Positions 37,038 through 45,679 are shown, counted from the first letter of the stretch. The stretch is DNA of 64,000 nt from Streptomyces maremycinicus (GCF_001184025.1 NZ_BBYG01000018.1:248001-312000); one strand, 5' to 3'. Notes: generated by a model not told the origin, from the sequence alone. Numbers and translations: made by a program.

Positions 37038-37059
37038 TCATGTGCCGGACACCCCCTGG
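36892..37059. repeat. Nested fold-back element (three perfect inverted-repeat pairs)
   Basis: Outer pair: 21 bp, 36892-36912 with 37039-37059 (starts CCAGGGGGTGTCC). Middle pair: GCGGCGTCCGG 36924-36934 with 37013-37023. Inner pair: GCCGGAGCGCCC 36954-36965 with 36983-36994, 17-nt loop. All three are perfect and share one axis, so the 168 bp could form one long hairpin. The right outer arm overlaps the last codons and stop of lysR. A trinucleotide TGG flanks both ends. It could be a MITE-like insertion, an elaborate terminator, or a structured RNA. Confidence 0.85.
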
Positions 37060-37976
37060 TGGGCCGAGGCGGTCGGCCATTGTTCGCGCAGTACCCGTAC
37101 CGCCTCCCCGATCGCCGGGCGGCGGGCCGCCCCCGTGCGCCACAGCGCGTACAGCCGCCGTACGGGCGTCGGGTCGAGCGGGACCTCCACCACCCCCGCC
37201 GGCAGCGGTCCGCGTCCGAGGCGGGGGATGAGCGCGACGCCGAGGCCCGCGGCCACCAGGGCGACGAGGGTCGGATTCTCCTCGGCCGTGTGGACGAGGT
37301 CGGGCTCGTGTCCCGCCGTCCGCAGGGTGCGCACCAGCCAGTCGTGACACACCCGGCCCGGAGGCTGGCAGATCCACCGCTCCCCGCCCAGCTCCTCCCG
37401 CCGTACGCCGGTCCGCCCCGCGAAGGGATGCTCCTCGGGCACCAGCAGATCGCACGCGTCGTCGCCGATCACCGCGTGCTCGACCCCCGCCGGGGCGGGC
37501 AGCGGCACGATGTCCCAGTCGTGCGCGACGGCGAGGTCCACGGCCCCTTTCGCCACCAGGTCCACGGACAGGTGCGGGTCGACCTCGGTGAGCCGGGCGT
37601 CCAGGGCCGGGTGCCGACGGGCCAGGTCGGCGAGGACGCCGGGCAGCAGACCGCGCGCCGCCGAGGCGAACGCGGCGATGGTCAGCCGCCCGGCCGGCAC
37701 CCCGCGCCGCTCCTCGAGGCCGGTCTCGGCCCGCTCGACGATCGCCAGCAACTCCTTCGCCGTGGAAGCGAGTTGGAGCGCCTCGTCGGTGAGCCGGATA
37801 CCGCGCCCCGCCCGCTCCAGGAGAACCGTCCGGGTCTCCCGTTCCAGCTTGGTGATCTGCTGGGAGACCGCCGACGGGGTGTAGCCGAGAGCGGCGGCCG
37901 CCGCGCCGACGGTGCCGTGGACGGAGACGGCGTGCAGGGCGCGCAGTCGCTGGAGATCGAGCACCGGAACTCCCAT
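37038..37976 (-). CDS. LysR-family regulator, divergent from EamA transporter
   Basis: 312 aa from MGVPVLDLQRL (ATG 37976; the frame opens 14 codons earlier). N-terminal winged HTH: RALHAVSVHGTVGAAAAALG then YTPSAVSQQITKLE (about residues 12-45), followed by a typical substrate-binding domain. Divergent from the EamA transporter with an 85-bp gap, the classic LysR/exporter arrangement, so it probably activates that gene and represses itself. The last six residues and the stop codon come from the outer arm of the fold-back element, so its native C-terminus may have been altered. Confidence 0.9.
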   Translation of the reverse strand: MGVPVLDLQRLRALHAVSVHGTVGAAAAALGYTPSAVSQQITKLERETRTVLLERAGRGIRLTDEALQLASTAKELLAIVERAETGLEERRGVPAGRLTIAAFASAARGLLPGVLADLARRHPALDARLTEVDPHLSVDLVAKGAVDLAVAHDWDIVPLPAPAGVEHAVIGDDACDLLVPEEHPFAGRTGVRREELGGERWICQPPGRVCHDWLVRTLRTAGHEPDLVHTAEENPTLVALVAAGLGVALIPRLGRGPLPAGVVEVPLDPTPVRRLYALWRTGAARRPAIGEAVRVLREQWPTASAHQGVSGT

Positions 37977-38061
37977 CGGTCGCAATCGGTAGCGTTCCTT
38001 CATCCAACCATGCAGCAATCATCGCTGGTGCTTCACGGTCCGGGCGGGTGATCCTCGCCGT

Positions 38062-39279
38062 ATGCGCCCCTCCCACCTCGCTCTCGCCGTCCTCGTCGCC
38101 GCCGTCTGGGGGGTGAACTTCACCGTCGTCGAGATCGGCCTCGGTCACTTCCCGCCCCTGCTCTTCTCGGCCCTGCGCTTCCTGGTGGCGGCGCTGCCCG
38201 CGGTGTTCCTCGTGGGCCGCCCGAAGGTGGCCTGGAAGTGGATCGTGGCGGTGGGCCTGGTGCTGGGAGTGGCGAAGTTCGGGCTGCTCTTCGTCGGCAT
38301 GGACGCGGGCATGCCGGCCGGCCTGTCCTCCCTGGTCCTCCAGATCCAGGCCGTCTTCACGGCCGTCATCGCCTTCGCGGTGCTCGGCGAACGGCCCACC
38401 CGGATCGGGCTGCTCGGCATGGCCGTGGCCCTCGCCGGGATCGGGGTGGCCGCCGCCGACGAGGGCACCTCCGGCTCGCTCGGGGCGTTCGCGCTGGTCG
38501 TGGCGGCGGCGGCCTGCTGGGGCGGGTCGAACGTCCTCACCCGCAAGGCCTCCCCGCCGGACGCGCTGAACTTCATGGTGTGGGTGAGCACGGTCCCGGT
38601 ACTGCCCCTGCTCGCCCTCTCGCTGCTGACCGAGGGCCCGTCACGGGACCTGGCCGCGCTGCGCGCGCTGGACTGGCAGGCGGCCGGCACCGTCGCCTAC
38701 GTCGCGTGGGTCACCACGGTCTTCGGCTTCGGCGCCTGGGGCTGGCTGCTGCGCCGCCACCCGGCGTCCACGGTGGCCCCCTTCTCCCTCCTGGTCCCCG
38801 TCTTCGGCATGACGTCGGCCGCCCTGTTCCTCGGTGAATCGGTGAGCGGCCCGCGCTGGTGCGCGGCGGCACTGCTGGTGACGGGCGTGGCCCTGACCTC
38901 CCTCGCACCGGCGGGGAAGACCGCGAGGAAGGCCCCCCGGCCCGTCGCCGTTCCCGCGGCTGGTCCCGTCGCCGGGTCTACCGCCGTTCCCGTCGCCGGG
39001 TCTTCCGCCGGTCCCGCGGCCGTTGCCGTCGCCGGGTCTACCGCCGTTCCCGCGGCCGTTCCCGTCGCCGGGTCTACCGCCGTTCCCGCGGCCGGTCCCG
39101 TCGCCGGGTCCACCGCCGTTTCCACCGCCGGTCCAGCGGCCGGTCCCGTCGCCGGGTCCACCGCCCGCCCCACCGCAGGGCCCGTCGCCGAACCCGCCGT
39201 TCAGCCGGAGGGAACCGTCCCGACTTCCGTCCATCCCGTGGACGTACCGGCAGCGGAGCGGACCCGCGCGGGATCATGA
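38062..39279 (+). CDS. EamA/RhaT (DMT) transporter with repeat-expanded C-terminus
   Basis: 405 aa. Residues 1-290 form a ten-TM drug/metabolite transporter with two EamA halves (WGVNFTVVEIGLGHFPPLLFSALRF in the first; WGGSNVLTRKA in the second). Family members end near residue 300. Here about 100 further residues follow, built of VAGSTAVP/AAGP repeats, cytoplasmic and without predicted structure. The stop overlaps the ATG of aroA (ATGA). Probably exports an amino-acid-like or shikimate-derived metabolite; substrate unknown. Controlled presumably by the divergent LysR. Confidence 0.87.
   Translation: MRPSHLALAVLVAAVWGVNFTVVEIGLGHFPPLLFSALRFLVAALPAVFLVGRPKVAWKWIVAVGLVLGVAKFGLLFVGMDAGMPAGLSSLVLQIQAVFTAVIAFAVLGERPTRIGLLGMAVALAGIGVAAADEGTSGSLGAFALVVAAAACWGGSNVLTRKASPPDALNFMVWVSTVPVLPLLALSLLTEGPSRDLAALRALDWQAAGTVAYVAWVTTVFGFGAWGWLLRRHPASTVAPFSLLVPVFGMTSAALFLGESVSGPRWCAAALLVTGVALTSLAPAGKTARKAPRPVAVPAAGPVAGSTAVPVAGSSAGPAAVAVAGSTAVPAAVPVAGSTAVPAAGPVAGSTAVSTAGPAAGPVAGSTARPTAGPVAEPAVQPEGTVPTSVHPVDVPAAERTRAGS
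38940..39195. repeat. Tandem repeats encoding the EamA C-terminal extension
   Basis: Degenerate copies of a unit like GTCGCCGGGTCTACCGCC followed by GTTCCCGCGGCC variants; six VAGS(T/S)A units in the protein. In-frame, so expansion lengthens the tail only. Confidence 0.88.
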
Positions 39280-40571
39280 GGGGCATGGCCCTCGTCGACA
39301 TCCCCGGTTCCAAGTCCCTCACCGCCCGTGCCCTGTTCCTGGCGGCGGCAGCCGACGGCGTCACCACCCTCCAGCGCCCCCTCCGCTCCGACGACACCGA
39401 GGGGTTCGCCGAGGGCCTGACACGGCTCGGCTACCGCGTGGGACGGACACCGGACGCCTGGCAGGTCGACGGCCGCCCGCAGGGCCCGGCGCTCGCCGAG
39501 GCCGAGGTCTACTGCCGGGACGGCGCGACCACCGCACGCTTCCTGCCCGCCCTCGCCGCGGCCGGCCACGGCACCTACCGCTTCGACGCCTCCCCGCAGA
39601 TGCGCCGCCGCCCCCTCCTCCCGCTCACCCGCGCCCTGCGCGACCTGGGCGTGGACCTGCGGCACGAGGAGGCGGAGGGCCACCACCCGCTGACCGTGCG
39701 GGCGGCCGGCGTCGAGGGCGGGGACGTGGTGCTGGACGCCGGCCAGTCCTCCCAGTACCTGACCGCGCTCCTGCTGCTCGGCCCGCTCACCCGCACCGGC
39801 CTGCGCATCACGGTCACCGACCTGGTCTCGGTGCCGTACGTCGAGATCACCCTCGCGATGATGCGGGCGTTCGGGGTGGAGGTGGGGCGCGAGGGGAACA
39901 CCTACGTGGTCCCGCCGGGCGGCTACCGGGCCACGGCCTACGCGATCGAACCCGACGCCTCCACCGCGAGCTACTTCTTCGCGGCGGCCGCGCTGACCGG
40001 CGGCGAGGTCACCGTGCCGGGTCTCGGCCGGGGCGCGCTCCAGGGCGACCTGGGCTTCGTGGACGTACTGCGCCGGATGGGCGCCCGGGTGGACGTCGGC
40101 GCGGACCGTACGACCGTGTCGGGGACCGGTGAACTCCACGGCGTCACGGTCAACATGCGGGACATCTCCGACACCATGCCGACCCTCGCCGCGATCGCGC
40201 CCTTCGCCTCCGGCCCCGTACGCATCGAGGACGTGGCGAACACGCGGGTGAAGGAGTGCGACCGCCTGGAGGCCTGCGCGGAGAACCTCCGGCGGCTGGG
40301 CGCGGAGGTGGCGACCGGCCCCGACTGGATCGAGATCAGGCCCGCCGCGGGCGGCTCGCGTGCGAACGGTTCCCCTGCGGGCGGTCCGCTCACGGGCGCC
40401 GACATCAAGACCTACGGCGACCACCGCATCGTCATGTCGTTCGCGGTGACCGGCCTGCGGGTCCCGGGAATCTCGTTCGACGACCCCGGCTGCGTCCGCA
40501 AGACTTTTCCCGGTTTCCACGAGGCGTTCGCGGAGCTGGCGAAGGTACTTCGGAAGGACGGCGACGGGTGA
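39276..40571 (+). CDS. aroA: EPSP synthase (3-phosphoshikimate 1-carboxyvinyltransferase), variant
   Basis: 431 aa; joins shikimate-3-phosphate and PEP. Core motifs present: PGSKS (10-14), QMRRRPLLPL, SSQYLTALLLLGP, PYVEITLAMMRAFG, QGDLGFVDVLRRMGA, and KECDRLEA (usual KESDRL has Ser). The PEP loop reads DGATTAR at 82-88; aligned without gaps to E. coli NAGTAMR it has Ala at the Gly96 position, the change known to lower glyphosate binding. The start overlaps the EamA stop and the end overlaps the GNAT start. Context beside a transporter and GNAT suggests a second, specialised copy; the housekeeping aroA would be elsewhere. Confidence 0.9.
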   Translation: MRGMALVDIPGSKSLTARALFLAAAADGVTTLQRPLRSDDTEGFAEGLTRLGYRVGRTPDAWQVDGRPQGPALAEAEVYCRDGATTARFLPALAAAGHGTYRFDASPQMRRRPLLPLTRALRDLGVDLRHEEAEGHHPLTVRAAGVEGGDVVLDAGQSSQYLTALLLLGPLTRTGLRITVTDLVSVPYVEITLAMMRAFGVEVGREGNTYVVPPGGYRATAYAIEPDASTASYFFAAAALTGGEVTVPGLGRGALQGDLGFVDVLRRMGARVDVGADRTTVSGTGELHGVTVNMRDISDTMPTLAAIAPFASGPVRIEDVANTRVKECDRLEACAENLRRLGAEVATGPDWIEIRPAAGGSRANGSPAGGPLTGADIKTYGDHRIVMSFAVTGLRVPGISFDDPGCVRKTFPGFHEAFAELAKVLRKDGDG

Positions 40572-41200
40572 GTTTCAAGCTGGAGGGACCGCTCCTCGAG
40601 GGCGCGCTGGTGCGCCTGGAGCCGCTGACGCGACGGCACACGGCCGACCTCGCGGTGGCGGCGGAGGAGAACCGGCAGACGTACGACTTCACCTGGGTGC
40701 CGAGGGCGTCCGAGGTCGGAGACTACGTCGACGCCCAGCTCGCCCGCGCGGCGACCGGCAGGCTCGCGCCCTACGCCCAGATCTCCCTCGCCTCCGGCCG
40801 GGCGGTCGGCGCGACCTCGTACTGGGAGCCGCGCTCCTGGCGCGACGACGGGCGACTGGACGCCGTCGAGGTCGGTTTCACCTGGCTGGCCGGTTCCGCC
40901 CAGGGCACGGGCATCAACGCCGAGGCCAAGCTCCTCCTCTTCCGGCACGCCTTCGCGCGGTGGGGTGTCTCCCGGGTGGACCTGAAGACGGACGCCCGCA
41001 ACACCCGCTCCCGCGCGGCCATCACGAGCGTCGGCGCCCGCTTCGAGGGCGTCCTGCGCAACTGGTCCCGCTCCTGGGCGCCGGGCGAGGAGGACCGCCT
41101 GCGCGACTCCGCGATCTTCTCCATCACGGCGGAGGAGTGGCCCCGGTGCGAGCGGCGGCTGGCGGAACGGGTGGCGGGCTTCGTGTCGCGGACAGCATGA
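40568..41200 (+). CDS. GNAT acetyltransferase (RimJ/RimL type)
   Basis: 210 aa. GTG start overlaps the aroA stop (GTGA). RimJ/L-like pattern: LEGALVRLEPLTRRHTADL at the N-terminus, VEVGFTWLAGSAQGTGINAEAKLLLFRHAF with the acetyl-CoA-binding loop near residue 115, and VDLKTDARNTRSRAAITSVGARFEG near residue 140. Acetylates an amine of a protein or small molecule; coupling to aroA and the transporter hints at modification of a small metabolite, but this is inference. Confidence 0.87.
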   Translation: MSFKLEGPLLEGALVRLEPLTRRHTADLAVAAEENRQTYDFTWVPRASEVGDYVDAQLARAATGRLAPYAQISLASGRAVGATSYWEPRSWRDDGRLDAVEVGFTWLAGSAQGTGINAEAKLLLFRHAFARWGVSRVDLKTDARNTRSRAAITSVGARFEGVLRNWSRSWAPGEEDRLRDSAIFSITAEEWPRCERRLAERVAGFVSRTA

Positions 41201-41357
41201 GCCGCCGGACGTGTGGACAGGCCCCGGACGCCTGGCCAGGACCGGACGGACGCGCGGACGGTCCGGTGCCCTCCTGTCGTCCCCGCCGCCACCGGCGGGC
41301 GGTACGGCCGCAAGACGCACTGGACCGTGCGCGACGAGGTCGGAAATCATCGGCCCC

Positions 41358-41993
41358 ATGATCACAGGCCCCACCGCACCTTCCCTCCCCACCGCACGTT
41401 CCTTTCTCATCCTCCACGGCTGGCAGAACCACCGCCCCGAGGAGCACTGGCAGCACTGGCTCGCGGACCGTCTCACCGGACTCGGCCACCAGGTGGTCTA
41501 TCCGCAGCTGCCCGACCCGGACGACCCCGACCTGGAGGTCTGGCTGACGGAGCTGGCCCGTCACCTCGACGCGCTCGCCTCCGGTGCCGAGCGGGTGGTC
41601 GTCGCCCACAGCCTCTCGGTCCTGCTCTGGCTGCACGCCGTCCGCCGCGACCTGCCGGGACTCGCGGGCGTCGACCGGGTGCTGCTGGTGTCGCCGCCGT
41701 CCGGCTCGGTCCTCGCGCGGTATCCGCAGGTCGAGGGGTTCGGGTTCGAGGAGGGCGGCCTCGCACGGCTGCCGGCCGGCCGCACGCTGCCGCAGCCGAC
41801 CCGGCTCGTCGCCGGGGACGACGACCCCTACCTCCCGGAAGGCGCGCAGACGGCCTACGGCGACCCGCTGGGCCTCACCGCCGAACTCCTCCCGGGCGCC
41901 GCCCACCTCGACCTGGACGCCGGTTACGGTTCCTGGCCGTCGGTGCTGGAGTGGTGCCTGGACGCGCGGGCGCGGTTCACGGTGCGGGGGTAG
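41358..41993 (+). CDS. RBBP9/YdeN-like serine hydrolase
   Basis: 211 aa alpha/beta hydrolase. FLILHGWQNHRPEEHWQHWLA at the N-terminus is the RBBP9 family opening; VVVAHSLSVLLWLH supplies the nucleophile Ser, VAGDDDPYLPE the acid, and GAAHLDLDAGYG the His. Cytoplasmic, no signal. Substrate unknown. Its 3' end overlaps the convergent MFS gene by 17 nt, and it starts after a 157-nt gap with no ribosome site of note. Confidence 0.86.
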   Translation: MITGPTAPSLPTARSFLILHGWQNHRPEEHWQHWLADRLTGLGHQVVYPQLPDPDDPDLEVWLTELARHLDALASGAERVVVAHSLSVLLWLHAVRRDLPGLAGVDRVLLVSPPSGSVLARYPQVEGFGFEEGGLARLPAGRTLPQPTRLVAGDDDPYLPEGAQTAYGDPLGLTAELLPGAAHLDLDAGYGSWPSVLEWCLDARARFTVRG

Positions 41994-43302
41994 CCGTCCC
42001 GTCGGCCGAGGGGACGGCCGCGGGGCCGACCGCGGCGGCGGCGTCCGGACGGCCCGGGGCCGACGGGTCCGTGCCGCGCGCACGGCCGCCGCGCAGTTCC
42101 GGAGTCGTCGTCCCCACCGCGGTGACCGCCGCCAGGCACAGCAGGCCGCCGGTGATCAGCGCGGTCGTGCCCGAGGTCCAGCCGGCCACCACACCGCCGC
42201 GCAGATTGCCGAGGTTGGGCCCCGCCTGGCCGACGATCGCCTCGGCCGCCGTCACCCGGCCCAGCAGGGCGTCCGGCGTCCGGGTCTGCACGATCGTGGC
42301 CCGGGACAGCACGGCCACCGAGTCCGCCGCACCGGCCACCGTCAGCATCGCCAGGCCCGCCCAGGCGCCGCTCGTCACGCCGAAGAGGGCGAGGGCCGCG
42401 CCCCAGAGAGCCGCGGAGCAGAGCATCACCGGTCCGGGGCGGGCGAGCCGGGTGACCGGCCCGGACAGGGCGGTCGCCGCCACCCCGCCCACGGCGAGCG
42501 CGGACAGGAACAGACCCAGCGTGCGCGGGTCACCGCCGAAGCGTTCCTCGTTGACGAGCGGGAAGAGACTGGCCGGCATCGCCAGCACGGTGGCGGCCAG
42601 GTCGACCAGCAGCGCGCCGCGCACCACCCGGTGACCGGTCAGGAACCGGAGCCCGTCCAGGACGCCATGGACACCGGGGCGGGACTTCTCGCCCTCGGGC
42701 GGCAGCGCGGGCAGACCGTAGGCGCCGTAGAAGGCCATGCCGAAGGTGAGGGCGTCCACCAGGTAGCAGACGCCGATGCCCCACCAGCCGAGCACGACAC
42801 CGGCGACGGCCGGGCCGAGCAGCATCATCGCCTGGCCGGTGACCTGGTTCAGGGCGAGACCGGCGGCCACCTGGTCCCTGGGCAGCAGCCGGGGCACGAA
42901 CACACCCGCCGCGGGTGCGCCGATCGCCGCGAACGAGGACTGCACCGCCACCAGCGCCAGCACCACGGCCACCGGCACCCCTCCGGTGAAGCCCTGCACG
43001 GCCAGCAGGACGGAGCAGCCCGCCGAGCCGACCGTGCTCAGGAGATACGCGCGGCGGCGGTCGGCCCGGTCCACCCAGGACCCCGCGAACAGGCCGACAC
43101 CGATCAGGGGCAGCGCCTGCGCCACCCCGACCGCGCCGCTCCACACCGAGCTGTGGGTCGTGTCCCATACCTGGTACATGACGGTGACCATGGTCATGAA
43201 GCTGCCGAGCGTGGACACCGTGCGCCCGATCAGCAGCCGCCGGAAGACGGGGGAGGACCGAAGCGGCCGGACGTCGACCAGGATCCCGGACAGAGGACTC
43301 AT
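41977..43302 (-). CDS. MFS exporter (EntS-like)
   Basis: 441 aa, 12 TM major facilitator of the enterobactin-exporter-like group: FRRLLIGRTVSTLGSFMTMVTVMYQ at the start, GLFAGSWVDRADRRRAYLLST (motif A, about residue 73), and a second half with GLFLSALAVGGVAATALSGPV. A disordered Ala/Pro-rich tail of about 35 residues follows the last helix. Substrate unknown; the siderophore-exporter resemblance, in a window that also carries des genes, is suggestive only, and no iron box precedes it. Convergent overlap with the hydrolase gene. Confidence 0.87.
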   Translation of the reverse strand: MSPLSGILVDVRPLRSSPVFRRLLIGRTVSTLGSFMTMVTVMYQVWDTTHSSVWSGAVGVAQALPLIGVGLFAGSWVDRADRRRAYLLSTVGSAGCSVLLAVQGFTGGVPVAVVLALVAVQSSFAAIGAPAAGVFVPRLLPRDQVAAGLALNQVTGQAMMLLGPAVAGVVLGWWGIGVCYLVDALTFGMAFYGAYGLPALPPEGEKSRPGVHGVLDGLRFLTGHRVVRGALLVDLAATVLAMPASLFPLVNEERFGGDPRTLGLFLSALAVGGVAATALSGPVTRLARPGPVMLCSAALWGAALALFGVTSGAWAGLAMLTVAGAADSVAVLSRATIVQTRTPDALLGRVTAAEAIVGQAGPNLGNLRGGVVAGWTSGTTALITGGLLCLAAVTAVGTTTPELRGGRARGTDPSAPGRPDAAAAVGPAAVPSADGTATPAP

Positions 43303-43488
43303 GACGGAACGACGGCGCCACGCGCCCTGGGCTGCTGATACACGGCGCGGAGACTAACCCGCCCCTCACTCTCGAGACCAGCCGATTACCGGCCCCCACC
43401 CCCCTCACCCACCCCGGGCGAGGCCCCTGCGGCGCATCAGGCCGGACGGGACGTGCGTTTCAGGTCGTCCCCGTCATCGTCGTCATCA

Positions 43489-44277
43489 TCACGCGGAGTC
43501 GTTCAGCAGCCGGCCGAGGTGTTCGCGGCCGGCGCCCAGCAGGCCGGGCAGCGGCTCGGCGTGCTCGTACCAGCGCTTCTCGTACTCCCAGCACAGCCAG
43601 CCGTCCCAGCCGTTTCGGGTCAGGACCTCCACGCACTCGGCGAGCGGCAGCACCCCGGCGCCGAGGGCCACAGGGGTGCTGTCCTCGGCCGAGGCGATGT
43701 CCTTGACCTGCACGTATCCGAGATACGGCGCGAGTGCCGCGTAGCTCTCGCGCGGCTGCTCGCCGCCCAGCCAGGTGTGCATGACGTCCCACAGCGCACC
43801 GACCTGCCGGTGCCCCACCGGACCGAGCACACGGATCGCGTCCGCGCCGGTCCGGTGCGAGTCGTGGGTCTCCAGCAGGACGCGTACGCCGAGGCCGGCG
43901 GCGTACTCCCCGGCGGTGCCGAGCCGCCGGGCGGCGACGGCGTCGGCGTGCTCGTCCTCGCCGCCGGGAAAGACCCGCACGAAGGGCGCCCCGAGGTCAT
44001 GGGCGAGGTCGACGAGTTGCCGGATCTCCTCGATCACGGGTTCGTCGGCGCCCGGCGCGGCGACCCGCGGGTAGCCCGCGAGCCCCAGGATCTCGACGCC
44101 CGCCGCCTTGAACCCGGCGGCGGCGTCGGCCCGTTCGTCCGGGCCCAGTCCTGGATGGACCGGCTCCTCCGGATGGGCGCGGAGCTCCACGCCGTGATAC
44201 CCGTGCGCGACCGCGAGCCGCAGCACCTCGGGCAGGGGAACACCGGGAACACCGAGGGTGGAGAAGGCGAGCTTCAT
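43489..44277 (-). CDS. Sugar phosphate isomerase/epimerase-like TIM-barrel protein
   Basis: 262 aa xylose-isomerase-like TIM barrel (AP endonuclease 2 superfamily): MKLAFSTLGVPGVPLPEVLRLA opening, GYHGVELR, VRVLLETHDSH, GALWDVMHTW, YVQVKDI and GWLCWEYEKRW supply the usual metal-binding Glu, Asp, His and Glu positions. Probably isomerises or epimerises a keto-sugar. Lies downstream of the LacI gene on the same strand, 160 nt apart, and belongs by content to the sugar module across the divergent promoter. Confidence 0.85.
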   Translation of the reverse strand: MKLAFSTLGVPGVPLPEVLRLAVAHGYHGVELRAHPEEPVHPGLGPDERADAAAGFKAAGVEILGLAGYPRVAAPGADEPVIEEIRQLVDLAHDLGAPFVRVFPGGEDEHADAVAARRLGTAGEYAAGLGVRVLLETHDSHRTGADAIRVLGPVGHRQVGALWDVMHTWLGGEQPRESYAALAPYLGYVQVKDIASAEDSTPVALGAGVLPLAECVEVLTRNGWDGWLCWEYEKRWYEHAEPLPGLLGAGREHLGRLLNDSA

Positions 44278-44370
44278 GGTCACCACTGTCACCCGATCCG
44301 GTGCCAGGGTCCAGCGGAAGCCACCCGCACCGCGCCCGCATCCCCGGCTTCCGCCCTCCCCCCCCCGCAC

Positions 44371-44471
44371 CGTCACTCCCGCGGCCGTCCGGAGGACCCC
44401 CGCACCGTCACTCCCGTAGCCGTCCGGAGGACCACCCTCACTCCCGCGGCACCCCGGAGGACCCCCGCACC
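44371..44471. repeat. Three copies of the lacI 3' end
   Basis: Units of 30-36 bp (44371-44406, 44407-44436, 44437-44471), each containing a GGTCCTCCGG block and a GGGAGTGA stop when read on the minus strand. The first copy encodes the true end of LacI (MVRGSSGVPRE); two more follow after the stop. Confidence 0.85.
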
Positions 44472-45484
44472 ATCAACTCGCCGCGCACCGTGGCGATCCC
44501 GCCGGGCGGCGGCTCCTCGCGGCCCATGGCGATGCGTCCCGCCCGCGCGCCCGCCTCGGCCAGCGGCAGCCGCACCGTCGTGAGGGAGGGCATCGCGTCG
44601 ATGCTGAAGGGGAGGTCGTCGAAGCCGGCCACCGAGACGTCGTCGGGGATCCGCAGGCCGGAGTCGCGCAGCGCCGCGCAGGCGCCCAGGGCGACGGAGT
44701 CGTTGGCGGCGACGACCGCCGTCAGGGAGGGATCGCGGCGCAGGAGTTCCAGCGTCGCCTCGTAGCCGGCCCGGCGGTCGTACCGTCCGTGCACGGTCCA
44801 GCGGGGGTCCTCCTCGATGCCGGCCGCGGCCAGTGCCGCCCGGTGACCCTCCAACCGGTGCCGGGTGGTCGTGCGCTCCTCCGGGCCCGCGATGTAGCCG
44901 AGCCGCCGGTGCCCGAGCCCGATCAGGTGCTCGGTCAGTTCCCGCCCGCCCCCGCGGTTGTCGAAGGTCAGCGCGATCGCCGTGGTCTCGGGCGCCGGCG
45001 GCCGGCCGCACAGCACGATCCGCGTGCCCGCCTCGCCGAGCCGGCGCAGCTTCGCCGCCACCGCCGCCGCGTGCGGCTCGTTCTCCATCGCCCCGCCGGT
45101 CAGCACCACGGCCGCGGCCCGCTGCCGCTGAAGCAGCGTCAGGTAGGTCAGTTCACGCTCCGGCGAGCCTCCGGTGTTGCAGACCACCGCGAGCCGTTCG
45201 CCACCGGCCCGGCCGCCGGGCCCCCCGATCTCCGACTGGATCGCGCTCGCCATGATCCCGAAGAAGGGGTCCGCGATGTCGTTCACCAGGATGCCGACCA
45301 GGTCGGACGTCGCCGCGGCCAGCGCGCTCGCCGGTCCGTTCAGTACGTAGTCCAGCTCGTCGACCGCCCGCAGCACCCGCTCCCTGGTGGTGGCCGCCAC
45401 GGGGTAGTTCCCGTTCAGCACGCGCGACACCGTCGCGGGCGAGACCTGCGCGCGGGCCGCCACGTCCGCCAGGGTCACCGTCAT
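44438..45484 (-). CDS. LacI-family regulator of the sugar module
   Basis: 348 aa. Headpiece TLADVAARAQVSPATVSRVL (residues 3-22) with hinge YVLNGPASALAA, then a periplasmic-binding-like effector domain (LVGILVNDIADPFFGIMASAI). ATG at 45484 with GGAGG 9 nt upstream; the frame opens 50 codons earlier without homology. Divergent from the dehydrogenase-DUF993-isomerase operon; the AAGCGCTT palindrome at 45680-45691 is a standard LacI-type operator and lies close to the operon start. Expected: repression relieved by a sugar or sugar derivative. Confidence 0.9.
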   Translation of the reverse strand: MTVTLADVAARAQVSPATVSRVLNGNYPVAATTRERVLRAVDELDYVLNGPASALAAATSDLVGILVNDIADPFFGIMASAIQSEIGGPGGRAGGERLAVVCNTGGSPERELTYLTLLQRQRAAAVVLTGGAMENEPHAAAVAAKLRRLGEAGTRIVLCGRPPAPETTAIALTFDNRGGGRELTEHLIGLGHRRLGYIAGPEERTTTRHRLEGHRAALAAAGIEEDPRWTVHGRYDRRAGYEATLELLRRDPSLTAVVAANDSVALGACAALRDSGLRIPDDVSVAGFDDLPFSIDAMPSLTTVRLPLAEAGARAGRIAMGREEPPPGGIATVRGELMVRGSSGVPRE

Positions 45485-45679
45485 CTCGTCTGTCCTCCGG
45501 TCACACATCTCGTCGTACGTCGTCGTACGCCCTGGTAGACAGCTGCCCCACGGGCTTGGTTCCGGGCGTGTCGAGCAGACCTTACGGCCCGGGACCCTCG
45601 TTGTTCGCCCCCTCGAACAACTCGAGATGGACACGGTCTTGTCCCGACCGCTGGTCAGAGGCTAGCTTCTCCTTGTATA

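Noticed and set aside
34797..38051. 1084-codon plus-strand frame across nagZ, the intergenic region and lysR
   Set aside because: Shadow of two real genes joined through a stop-poor GC-rich spacer; no plausible protein content.
41977..43302. MFS protein as the desferrioxamine exporter
   Set aside because: Resemblance to EntS is only family-level, it is 37 kb from des and has no iron box, so I do not assign it.
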